Source of the DNA: Chloroflexota bacterium
GTDB lineage: Bacteria; Chloroflexota; Anaerolineae; Anaerolineales; E44-bin32
DNA length: 64,000 nucleotides
NCBI GenBank assembly: GCA_022561385.1
Contig: JADFRG010000008.1
Span: 22,459-86,458 of the forward strand
Reading direction: 5' to 3'
Shown here one piece after another: positions 28,513 to 35,913 of the stretch (position 1 is the stretch's first letter; every line of letters starts with the position of its first letter). Below the pieces are notes generated by a model, which searched no databases, was not told the DNA's origin, and worked only from the letters and a program-made list of their open reading frames with translations. The position numbers were made by a program, and so were the translations under genes.

Positions 28513-30026
28513 TCGATGGTCGCGGGCGGCTTGCTCGTGATGTCGTAAACCACGCGATTGACTCCGGTGACCTCATTAACGATCCGACTGCTGATCCCTG
28601 CAAGCAGATCGTGCGGTAGTCGTGCCCAGTCCGCGGTCATGAAGTCCTCCGTTGTAACCACTCGCAGCGCGATCGTCTCGCCATAGGCTCGCCGGTCTCC
28701 CATCACACCCACCGAACGCACAGGCAACAGGACGGCAAATGCCTGGGCGGAGGTTTGTTGATGCGATTTCAATTCGTCCGTGAGAATTCGGTCCGCGGCA
28801 CGTAGGGCCGCGAGTCGAGCCGACGTGACCTCGCCCAAGCACCTTATTGCGAGGCCCGGGCCGGGGAACGGCTGGCGCTCAAGAACCTCCGCTGGCAAGT
28901 CAAGACCGCGGCCCAGCTCGCGGACTTCATCTTTGAAGAGCAACCGCAGGGGTTCAACGAGCGCGAAGTCCATGTCTGCGGGTAGACCGCCGACGTTGTG
29001 ATGGGTCTTGATCCGAGCCGAAACTTCACGATCCTTGCCGCTGGATTCGACGATATCCGGGTAGATTGTGCCTTGCACGAGAAATCGCGGAGGTTTTAGA
29101 GGCGCAGCCGCCTCTTCAAACAATCGAATGAAAAGTTCGCCGATGATTCGACGTTTCTGCTCGGGATCGGTAACACCTTCGAGGCTGGCCAGAAATTTAT
29201 CCGCGGCGTCAATTACCTGTAGCTGGTCATTTAGCAGCGGACCGAGGCTCGCCGAAACCATGGCCGATTCGCCGCTTCGGAGCAGTCCGGTGTCCACGAA
29301 CACACACTTCAGTCGTTCTCCCAGGGCCCGATAGGCCAACACGGACGCTACCGCGGAATCGACCCCTCCGCTTACCGCCGCGATTGCGCTTCCCTCGCCC
29401 ACCTGCTCCTGAATGTCCCGGATGGCTCTGGGAATATTAGATGAAGGAGACCAATCGGCCTTGGCCCCGCAAATGTCCACCGCGAATCGCCGCAATATTT
29501 CACCGCCACCCGGCGTGTGTTCTACCTCGGGGTGGAATTGCAGGCCATAAATCCGGGCAGTTGGATCCCCCATCGCCGCGTAGGGTGAATTATTCGAGCT
29601 AGCAATGACTTGAAATCCGCTGGGCAAAACCTCCACGCGGTCACCGTGCGACATCCAGACCGGCTGCGATCCAAGCTCAAGCAGGCCGTCTCCGTCCTCG
29701 ACGTGGATTTCCGCCACCCCATACTCGCGCGATTGGGCGGGAGCCACCTGGCCTCCCAGGGCCTCCGCCAGAGCCTGCATTCCGTAGCAGATTCCCAAGA
29801 TCGGTTGCCCCGATTCAAGAACGAATTCAGGAATCTTAGGCGCGTTTTCTTCATAGATTGAGGCCGGTCCGCCGGACAGGATGTAGCCTGAAGGGTTGAT
29901 GGACAGGACGTCTTCGGCGGGCGTGTCGTACGCAAAGAGTTCGCAGTAAACCCGAGCCTCGCGCACCCGGCGTGTGATCAGCTGTGAGGTTTGGGAGCCA
30001 AAGTCGATGACCGCAATGGTGTCCAT
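28503..30026 (-). CDS. guaA: GMP synthase (glutamine-hydrolysing)
   Basis: GILGICYGMQ-type GATase motif (PILGICYGMQALAEALGGQV), AVSGGVDSAVASVLAYRALG, QPFPGPGLAIRCLGEV, C-terminal NRVVYDITSKPPATIEWE. Confidence 0.97.
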   Translation of the reverse strand: MDTIAVIDFGSQTSQLITRRVREARVYCELFAYDTPAEDVLSINPSGYILSGGPASIYEENAPKIPEFVLESGQPILGICYGMQALAEALGGQVAPAQSREYGVAEIHVEDGDGLLELGSQPVWMSHGDRVEVLPSGFQVIASSNNSPYAAMGDPTARIYGLQFHPEVEHTPGGGEILRRFAVDICGAKADWSPSSNIPRAIRDIQEQVGEGSAIAAVSGGVDSAVASVLAYRALGERLKCVFVDTGLLRSGESAMVSASLGPLLNDQLQVIDAADKFLASLEGVTDPEQKRRIIGELFIRLFEEAAAPLKPPRFLVQGTIYPDIVESSGKDREVSARIKTHHNVGGLPADMDFALVEPLRLLFKDEVRELGRGLDLPAEVLERQPFPGPGLAIRCLGEVTSARLAALRAADRILTDELKSHQQTSAQAFAVLLPVRSVGVMGDRRAYGETIALRVVTTEDFMTADWARLPHDLLAGISSRIVNEVTGVNRVVYDITSKPPATIEWE

Positions 30027-30035
30027 CAGGGGCGT

Positions 30036-30611
30036 TTATCTACCCTCGAAAACGATCTTGCCGTCGGTCATGTCGGTGATCACGGCCAGGGCTTCGATCG
30101 GTACCTCCAGCCGGCTCAGCAGGTCGCGCCCTCCCTCAAATCGCTTTTCTATCAAGGTGCCAATCCCCACCACCGTGGCTCCGGCTGCACTGGCCAACCG
30201 CACCAGTCCCATGATGGTCTGGCCCGAGGCAAGGAAGTCGTCGATGATCAACACCCTTTCCTCGCGGCCTAAATACTCGGGCGAGACGATGAGTTCGACC
30301 GTACGACCCTTCGTGTGCGAGGGTGCCAGCGTCATAAGGATCTGATCCGGCATCGTGATGGGTTTGGACTTCCGCGCGTAAACTACGGGCAATTCGAGTT
30401 CGGCTGCGGTGGTCAGGGCCGGTGCGATGCCTGAAATTTCGGCCGTCAGCACCTTCGTGGCGGCCGCCTCGCGAAAACGATCCGCGAGCTCCTTCCCACA
30501 CGCGACCATAAGGTGAGGATCGACCTGATGATTGATGAAGCCGTCGACCTTGAGGATGCCTCCGCCGAGGTTGACACCGTCTTTCAGGATTCGTTGTTCA
30601 AGGAGTTTCAC
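30036..30611 (-). CDS. xpt: Xanthine phosphoribosyltransferase
   Basis: Start refined to GTG 30611 (VKLLEQRILKDGVNLGGGILKVDGFINHQVDP). PRTase motif VLIIDDFLASGQT, C-terminal ITDMTDGKIVFEGR. Confidence 0.88.
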   Translation of the reverse strand: MKLLEQRILKDGVNLGGGILKVDGFINHQVDPHLMVACGKELADRFREAAATKVLTAEISGIAPALTTAAELELPVVYARKSKPITMPDQILMTLAPSHTKGRTVELIVSPEYLGREERVLIIDDFLASGQTIMGLVRLASAAGATVVGIGTLIEKRFEGGRDLLSRLEVPIEALAVITDMTDGKIVFEGR

Positions 30612-30699
30612 GTTATTTATCGCGGTGGGAACGCTCGATTTTACAACCGGCGGGGGGCTCCGCCAAGCCCGGTGCAGAATCCGACGGTGCGCGGACCGC

Positions 30700-30728
30700 T
30701 TGACATAGAACGGATGTTCCGCTAGAAT
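30700..30728 (+). promoter_or_regulatory. lexA promoter with embedded LexA/SOS box
   Basis: TTGACA (30700-30705), 17-nt spacer, TAGAAT (30723-30728). GAAC-GGAT-GTTC (30708-30719) lies in the spacer and matches the Gram-positive-type SOS box core GAAC-N4-GTTC. Confidence 0.88.
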
Positions 30729-30775
30729 AAGAACAAGCGTGCGCAATTCCGCGCGAATCGCGCAAGGAGGTTGGA

Positions 30776-31426
30776 ATGGCTCGCGGCAAGCTTTCAGATC
30801 GCCAACGCAAGATTCTCGATTTCATTCGGATGTTCGGTCTTCAGAGTGGGTATCCACCATCGATTCGCGAGATCGGAAAGGCGGTGGGTATCTCCTCGAC
30901 ATCGGTTGTGAATTACAACTTGAACCGGCTGGTCGAACAGGGGCATTTGGATCGAGACCAAAATGTCTCGCGCGGCCTTCGGTTGACAGAGAAAATCTCT
31001 TCGCAGGTGAACGCTATCATACGCATACCCCTGGTGGGTCGGATCTTTGCGAGTGAGCCGGTGCCAGTTCCGGGGACCGATTCTCCGATGTTTGGGTCGG
31101 ATGAAGCCATAGAGATCACGGAGGGTTTGCTCAGCTCCACGGAAGACCTCTTCGCCCTTGAGGTGAAAGGGGACTCGATGATCGATGCCATGATCAGCGA
31201 GGGCGATATAGTGGTTATGCAGCGGAGGTCGGAATGGTCCAATGGGGACTTGGTGGCGGTGTGGCTGAAAGACAAGGAAGAGACCACGCTAAAACATATC
31301 TATCGCGAAGGTGACACCGTGCGACTGCAACCTGCCAATCCCACCATGGAGCCGATCATCATCAAGGACCCGGAGAACCTCGAGGTTCAGGGCAAAGTAA
31401 TGCTGGTCGTGCGGCAGCTGAGCTAA
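30776..31426 (+). CDS. lexA: LexA repressor
   Basis: LSDRQRKILDFIRMFGLQSGYPPSIREIGKAVGISSTSVV DNA-binding domain; FALEVKGDSMIDAMISEGDIVV catalytic Ser region; preceding AAGGAGG. Confidence 0.96.
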   Translation: MARGKLSDRQRKILDFIRMFGLQSGYPPSIREIGKAVGISSTSVVNYNLNRLVEQGHLDRDQNVSRGLRLTEKISSQVNAIIRIPLVGRIFASEPVPVPGTDSPMFGSDEAIEITEGLLSSTEDLFALEVKGDSMIDAMISEGDIVVMQRRSEWSNGDLVAVWLKDKEETTLKHIYREGDTVRLQPANPTMEPIIIKDPENLEVQGKVMLVVRQLS

Positions 31427-31459
31427 AATCAAGCGGCACCAGCCCAGTATGGTCACATT

Positions 31460-31495
31460 TTACCCGGCGACTACGAGTCGCCGGGTATCTTTTTC
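31460..31495 (+). terminator. Intrinsic terminator of lexA
   Basis: ACCCGGCGAC (31462-31471) / GTCGCCGGGT (31477-31486), 5-nt loop, then ATCTTTTTC. Confidence 0.9.
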
Positions 31496-31566
31496 GGAAG
31501 GATCCCATCCAAGGAATGGGTGCCTGGAATTGAATACCAGGGTCCGTCTGCGGTCCGGTGCAGTAG

Positions 31567-32355
31567 TCAGGTATTGGAGGCCAGTTCGGCCTGTGTCCGG
31601 GCGATGTCTAGCTCGAGCTCCCTGGCAATCTGACCCAGCAGGTCCTGGCCAGATTGTCGAGCCATGCTCACCTCGAGCTGAAGTCGAGCCAGAGCTGAAT
31701 TAACAAGTTCATCCAGCTGCCGAGTGAGTTTCTGAATAACTTGGTCGAGCCTCAGAACCTCACTCGATAATTGCGCCAAGGTCTCCGCTCGAGACTGGAC
31801 CATCGCCCGGACCGGACGATCTGGCTTTTGCTGCAGCTCGAGAAGAGCCTCGAGGTCATGTTTCTGGTACGCCGCGTTGACTGCGGCCATCATCGACTCG
31901 CGCCACTCTTTTTCCTGTGAATCCGTGGTTAAATCCGGATGAAAGCGCTTGGCTAGCTCCCGGTACAGCGTCTTGAGCTCAGAGTCATCCGGCCGGGGGC
32001 TTGTACGGGGCGGTGCAATCGGCGACTCGCTGCGTGTCCAAGCTCGCTCAAATTGACGGACAACATCGGGCGCTTCCTCCAGATTTTTTCCCCACTGCGC
32101 GCGCCGCTCGGAAGCGTGTCGCGATTCGCTGAGCTGGGCACGAAGGCCGGTCAGCTGCCGTTCGAGCGGCCGGATACGCCTTCCGAGCTCCCTCTCAAAT
32201 TGTTCTAACGATACGCGCAGGTCGAAGAGTTCGAGCTCCAGATCGGCTACCGCCTCCTGTCGCTCGGAGATATTGGCCCGCAGAGTTCTAAGCTCGGGAT
32301 CTCTAGCATCTCGGATCGTACTAGAAAGCGAGGAGCGATTGCGGCGGCCGAACAT
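31567..32355 (-). CDS. J-domain (DnaJ-like) protein with N-terminal coiled coil
   Basis: LKTLYRELAKRFHPDLTTDSQEKEWRESMMAAVNAAYQKHDLEALLEL (HPD motif). Flanking heptad-rich, charged sequence. Confidence 0.8.
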   Translation of the reverse strand: MFGRRNRSSLSSTIRDARDPELRTLRANISERQEAVADLELELFDLRVSLEQFERELGRRIRPLERQLTGLRAQLSESRHASERRAQWGKNLEEAPDVVRQFERAWTRSESPIAPPRTSPRPDDSELKTLYRELAKRFHPDLTTDSQEKEWRESMMAAVNAAYQKHDLEALLELQQKPDRPVRAMVQSRAETLAQLSSEVLRLDQVIQKLTRQLDELVNSALARLQLEVSMARQSGQDLLGQIARELELDIARTQAELASNT

Positions 32356-32505
32356 CGGTTGGATTGTACACGAAGCGTTTGCCCACGATCGTTGGCGAGA
32401 TTTGCGTCAGGCGATCTGCCTCAACGCCGCGGAAGGCCTCTCGAATTGGATGCGGGCCGTTGCCTGAAGGCTCTCCTGGACCCGCTCTGGTATACTCGTC
32501 GCCGC

Positions 32506-32581
32506 CGGGGTGTGGCGCAGTCGGAAGCGCGCCGCGTTTGGGACGCGGAGGTCGGCGGTTCAAGTCCGCCCACCCCGACCA
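32506..32581 (+). tRNA. tRNA-Pro (TGG), CCA encoded
   Basis: Acceptor CGGGGTG/CACCCCG, anticodon arm CCGCG-TTTGGGA-CGCGG, GTTCAAGTC T-loop, ACCA end. Confidence 0.95.
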
Positions 32582-32641
32582 GCTCAGCAACCCTCCGATA
32601 CAACCTACTTATCTGCCATCTACCTATTACGATAGGGTGTA

Positions 32642-32965
32642 ATGCGCGGCAAACGGACGAATATCTCGAAGGCCAAAGTCGATCTAGTGCTGGTCGATGC
32701 CCGTTATGAGCGGGATACTGGAAGACTGGTGTTTGCTCGCGGTTACGCACGGACCGGGCAGGTGTGGACGGACATCAAGCTGTTTGACCGCGCAAGCCTC
32801 GTCGCGGACCTGGAGAAAGGCCAGAAAGTTGTGACGGGTCGGAACTCGGAACTGTCCGGTGACTTCGAAGACCTGTCTCCGGTCTATTTCGGCCCAGAAC
32901 AGCAGCTCCTCGCCGGAGGTGAGAGCGAGCACGACGGTGACGATCTGAAGCTTCCGATCCTTTGA
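32642..32965 (+). CDS. Hypothetical protein (about 107 aa)
   Basis: Compact ORF between tRNAs: MRGKRTNISKAKVDLVLVDARYERDTGRLVFARGYARTGQVWTDIKLFDRASLVADLEKGQKVVTG. Confidence 0.6.
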   Translation: MRGKRTNISKAKVDLVLVDARYERDTGRLVFARGYARTGQVWTDIKLFDRASLVADLEKGQKVVTGRNSELSGDFEDLSPVYFGPEQQLLAGGESEHDGDDLKLPIL

Positions 32966-33059
32966 AGAGTGATCGCAGCCGGGCTCACGGGTCCAGTTGC
33001 CGAGCAAAATCCGTGGATCGGGCCCCGTGGTAGAATGCCCGCGCAACTTCCCCCTCCAA

Positions 33060-33134
33060 GCGGGCATAGCTCAGGTGGTAGAGCGCGGGCCTTCCAAGCC
33101 CGATGCACGGGTTCGAACCCCGTTGCCCGCTCCA
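33060..33134 (+). tRNA. tRNA-Gly (TCC), CCA encoded
   Basis: GCGGGCA/TGCCCGC acceptor, CGGGC-CTTCCAA-GCCCG anticodon arm, GGTTCGAACCC T-arm, TCCA. Confidence 0.95.
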
Positions 33135-33145
33135 TTCAATGGAAA

Positions 33146-33221
33146 GGGCCCGTAGCTCAGTGGTTAGAGCGGCCGGCTCATAACCGGTTGGTCGCAGGTT
33201 CGATCCCTGCCGGGCCCACCA
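33146..33221 (+). tRNA. tRNA with CAT anticodon (elongator Met or Ile2), CCA encoded
   Basis: GGGCCCG/CGGGCCC acceptor, CCGG-CTCATAA-CCGG anticodon arm, GGTTCGATCC T-arm, ACCA. Confidence 0.93.
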
Positions 33222-33225
33222 AATA

Positions 33226-33250
33226 CCCGCCTGCTGGCGGGCGTTTTATT
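33226..33250 (+). terminator. Terminator downstream of the tRNA-CAT gene
   Basis: CCCGCC-TGCT-GGCGGG followed by CGTTTTATT. Confidence 0.75.
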
Positions 33251-33355
33251 CCCCATTCGCGCCGTTAAGAAATTTGCTCGCCCATAGGAGTCAAGGGGAC
33301 TTGGAAATTCGGCACCAAGTATGCGAATATAATCGAACATTCGTAAAATCAGCGC

Positions 33356-34279
33356 ATGGATGAAGAGAAAGAAGGCATGGGTTTGTTCGAGCGCCTGGCC
33401 AGGTGGATTAAAGGCTCGAAAGCGGAACCGGGGCCGAATGCCGATCTGGCCGATACTGCGCCGCTGACTTTGGGTAATCCGGATCAGATCCCGACTGGAA
33501 AGATCCGGGAGAGCCTTGAAGCCGGAAGCGCCCAGTCAGTGGGTCTCGAGCGTGAGAACAACGAGGATTCAGTTTTCACGATGTATGGGGCTTCATATGG
33601 TGAGGATGCGCTCCCGGAATTTGGTCTCTTTTGCGTGGCGGATGGAGCGGGGGGACTGGGATATGGGGAGCTGGCAAGCTCGATTGCGTTGCGGGCGGTG
33701 ATCAGCAGCTTGATGGAGAACGCGGTGCTTAGCGCGCTGCAACTCGAAGATACCGATCCACAACCGAGTATTGAGGACATTGCACGACAGGCCATCGAAC
33801 ATGCCAATCGGGAGGTCATTAACTCTGCCAACGGTGGAGTAACAACCCTGACCGTGGCGATGATCCTCAACGGGCAGATGGTTATCGGCCACGTGGGCGA
33901 CAGCCGAGCGTACCTGGTTGAAAATGGCAAGCCGCGGCTGCTGACCCGTGACCACTCCTACTCATGGCGTCTGGTCGAGATTGGGCAGATTACTGTTGAA
34001 GAAGCAATGGAGCATCCGAAGCGAAACCAACTGTGGAACGCGGTGGGGCAGGGCAATAACTTGGCGATCGAAGTGGATGTGTATCCGGAGCCGCACGGCG
34101 GTTTCCTGCTGCTGTGCTCGGATGGCCTCTGGGGAGAGGTGCCCGAAAGCGAGCTGAGTTCGGTGATAACCTCGTTCGACGAGCCGAACGAAGCCTGCGA
34201 GGAACTCGTGCGGGTGGCCAACGCCGCCGGTGGGCCGGACAACATCACCGCCTTGCTGGTGGCCTTCCCCGGAATTTGA
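33356..34279 (+). CDS. PP2C-family Ser/Thr protein phosphatase
   Basis: SVGLERENNEDSVFTM, CVADGAGGLGYGELAS, MVIGHVGDSRAYLVENG, LLCSDGLWGEV, GGPDNITALLVAF. Confidence 0.92.
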   Translation: MDEEKEGMGLFERLARWIKGSKAEPGPNADLADTAPLTLGNPDQIPTGKIRESLEAGSAQSVGLERENNEDSVFTMYGASYGEDALPEFGLFCVADGAGGLGYGELASSIALRAVISSLMENAVLSALQLEDTDPQPSIEDIARQAIEHANREVINSANGGVTTLTVAMILNGQMVIGHVGDSRAYLVENGKPRLLTRDHSYSWRLVEIGQITVEEAMEHPKRNQLWNAVGQGNNLAIEVDVYPEPHGGFLLLCSDGLWGEVPESELSSVITSFDEPNEACEELVRVANAAGGPDNITALLVAFPGI

Positions 34280-34359
34280 GGTCAGCCCCCGAGGACACGG
34301 CATACGAGCCGGATCGGAATCTCACCGGTCTCGGGCTGAATGACGAAGTATTAGCGGAA

Positions 34360-34570
34360 CCCCCCCCATTTTTTATTTGAGCCTTTAACAGCGAACCGCC
34401 GAATGTGGGGGGTGCATTCGGCGGTCCAAATCACTTCGGGGCCCTACCGCCCGTGCAGGGGGAACACGCGTTTGGTAGACATTATCCCCTGAGACAAGCC
34501 CCTTAACTTTCGATCGGAGCCGTCCTGCGAGGATCTTATCATACGCGCAGGACGAGTTGGATTAAGGGGA
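34360..34570 (+). other. Unassigned structured intergenic region (candidate ncRNA or leader)
   Basis: 11-bp hairpin ACCGCCGAATG/CATTCGGCGGT (34395-34425). Nested hairpin CCCCTTAA (34499-34506)/TTAAGGGG (34562-34569) enclosing CGTCCTGCG/CGCAGGACG (34521-34554). No convincing ORF. Confidence 0.5.
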
Positions 34571-34607
34571 TGTAAGCGCCCCCTCCGATACCGTTACGGG
34601 CTGGGCT

Positions 34608-35363
34608 ATGCTATTATCCGCCGCCGTGGGAAGCGTGCGTCGACCGACGTGGCGGCAGTTCTTACCATTCTTGCTCCTGAATGTGGTAGTTTCGGCCGCG
34701 GTGGTGCTTTTGGTCCTCTTCGTCTTCGATCGCGGAGATGTGCTGCCATCTTCTGTTCCGACCCCGACCTTCGACGTAGCGCGTCGATTGGAGAGCGCGA
34801 AACCCACGCCTGCCCCAACGGTTCCACCCTCCCCCACTCCGGTGACCTACACCGTCCAGCCAGGCGATACGCTGGGAGCAATATCCGCCAAACTTGATAT
34901 CCCAATTGAAAATCTCATGGCTGCCAACGGGCTAGCCAACCCGGATGCGCTGTCGGCCGGCCAGGTGTTGACTCTTCCCTCGTCGGACGATCCTCCCCCT
35001 CCAACCCCTCAACCGCCGGGAGTGATTATCACTGCCACACCGGAAGGACTTCCTCAAGTTATCATCCGTGGTGCCTATGAGCGCGAGGATCTTGAGCAAG
35101 AATTTGTCTATCTCGAAAACATCGGAGGGGTGGCGGTCATGGCCGGCTGGTCGCTCTACGATGGGGAGGGAAACACGTTCACGTTTCCCGGATTTACGTT
35201 GTATCGAGGTGGAGGAGTAAATGTTTATTCGCGGGCCGGAAACAATTCCGTAATCAATCTCTATTGGGGGATGGACGAGCCCCTTTGGGTCCCAGGAAAG
35301 GTGATCACGTTGCTAGATAACACAGGCAAAGTTCACTCTACTTTCGGAGTCCCAGAAGGTTAA
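34608..35363 (+). CDS. Membrane-anchored LysM protein with C-terminal lamin-tail-like domain
   Basis: TM FLPFLLLNVVVSAAVVLLVLFVF. LysM VTYTVQPGDTLGAISAKLDIPIENLMAANGLANPDALSAGQVLTLP. LTD-like FVYLENIGGVAVMAGWSLYDGEGNTFTFPGFTLYRGGGVNVYS. Confidence 0.85.
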   Translation: MLLSAAVGSVRRPTWRQFLPFLLLNVVVSAAVVLLVLFVFDRGDVLPSSVPTPTFDVARRLESAKPTPAPTVPPSPTPVTYTVQPGDTLGAISAKLDIPIENLMAANGLANPDALSAGQVLTLPSSDDPPPPTPQPPGVIITATPEGLPQVIIRGAYEREDLEQEFVYLENIGGVAVMAGWSLYDGEGNTFTFPGFTLYRGGGVNVYSRAGNNSVINLYWGMDEPLWVPGKVITLLDNTGKVHSTFGVPEG

Positions 35364-35384
35364 CGTTTCTCAGGTAGAAATAAA

Positions 35385-35414
35385 AAAACCCCGGCGAGCA
35401 GACGCCGGGGTTTT
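35385..35414. terminator. Bidirectional terminator between the LysM gene (+) and tatA (-)
   Basis: AAAACCCCGGCG-agcaga-CGCCGGGGTTTT. Confidence 0.92.
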
Positions 35415-35434
35415 GCATTTACAAGCGACCGAAC

Positions 35435-35623
35435 TCAGTCCTCCGCATCCTCGGAAGACTCTCCCTTTTCGGATGCGTTCGCATCATCGTCTCGAATGCC
35501 CCGGCGGAATTCTCGAATGCCTTTGCCTAGTTCGCCGCCCAGACGGCCCAGCCGTCCAACACCAAAAAGCAACACGGCGATGAGCAGGATGATGATGAGC
35601 TCAGTAGGGCCCAAGTTTGGCAT
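35435..35623 (-). CDS. tatA: Twin-arginine translocase TatA/TatE family subunit
   Basis: MPNLGPTELIIILLIAVLLFGVGRLGRLGGELGKGIREFRRGI. Confidence 0.95.
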   Translation of the reverse strand: MPNLGPTELIIILLIAVLLFGVGRLGRLGGELGKGIREFRRGIRDDDANASEKGESSEDAED

Positions 35624-35689
35624 TCTCGACTCCCGATCGTAAAGTCACGAAGATTATAGTCCGCTTCCACTCCCGGCGCGTAATCTAAG

Positions 35690-35880
35690 CAGGGGAGCGT
35701 GAGAGCAGGGGAGTCCCTGGGCAGGGGAGCGCTGGAGTTGCTGGGAATGGGTGCTTCCGGAAAAAAGAGCCACGGCAACTGGGCACTACAGCTGGCGTCT
35801 AGGCTCCCCCGCCCGCAGGCTCCCAGGCACCCCTGCTCTCAAGCTCCCTGCTCTCACGCTCCTCTGCTCAACAGTACAAT
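35690..35880. repeat. Intergenic G-rich/C-rich palindromic element, copy 2
   Basis: GCAGGGGAGCGTGAGAGCAGGGGAGTCCCTGGGCAGGGGAGCGCTGGAG ... GGCTCCCAGGCACCCCTGCTCTCAAGCTCCCTGCTCTCACGCTCCTCTGCTC. Confidence 0.75.
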
Positions 35881-35913
35881 AACTCACGAAATGAGAAGGA
35901 AAGGTTCGTGTAG

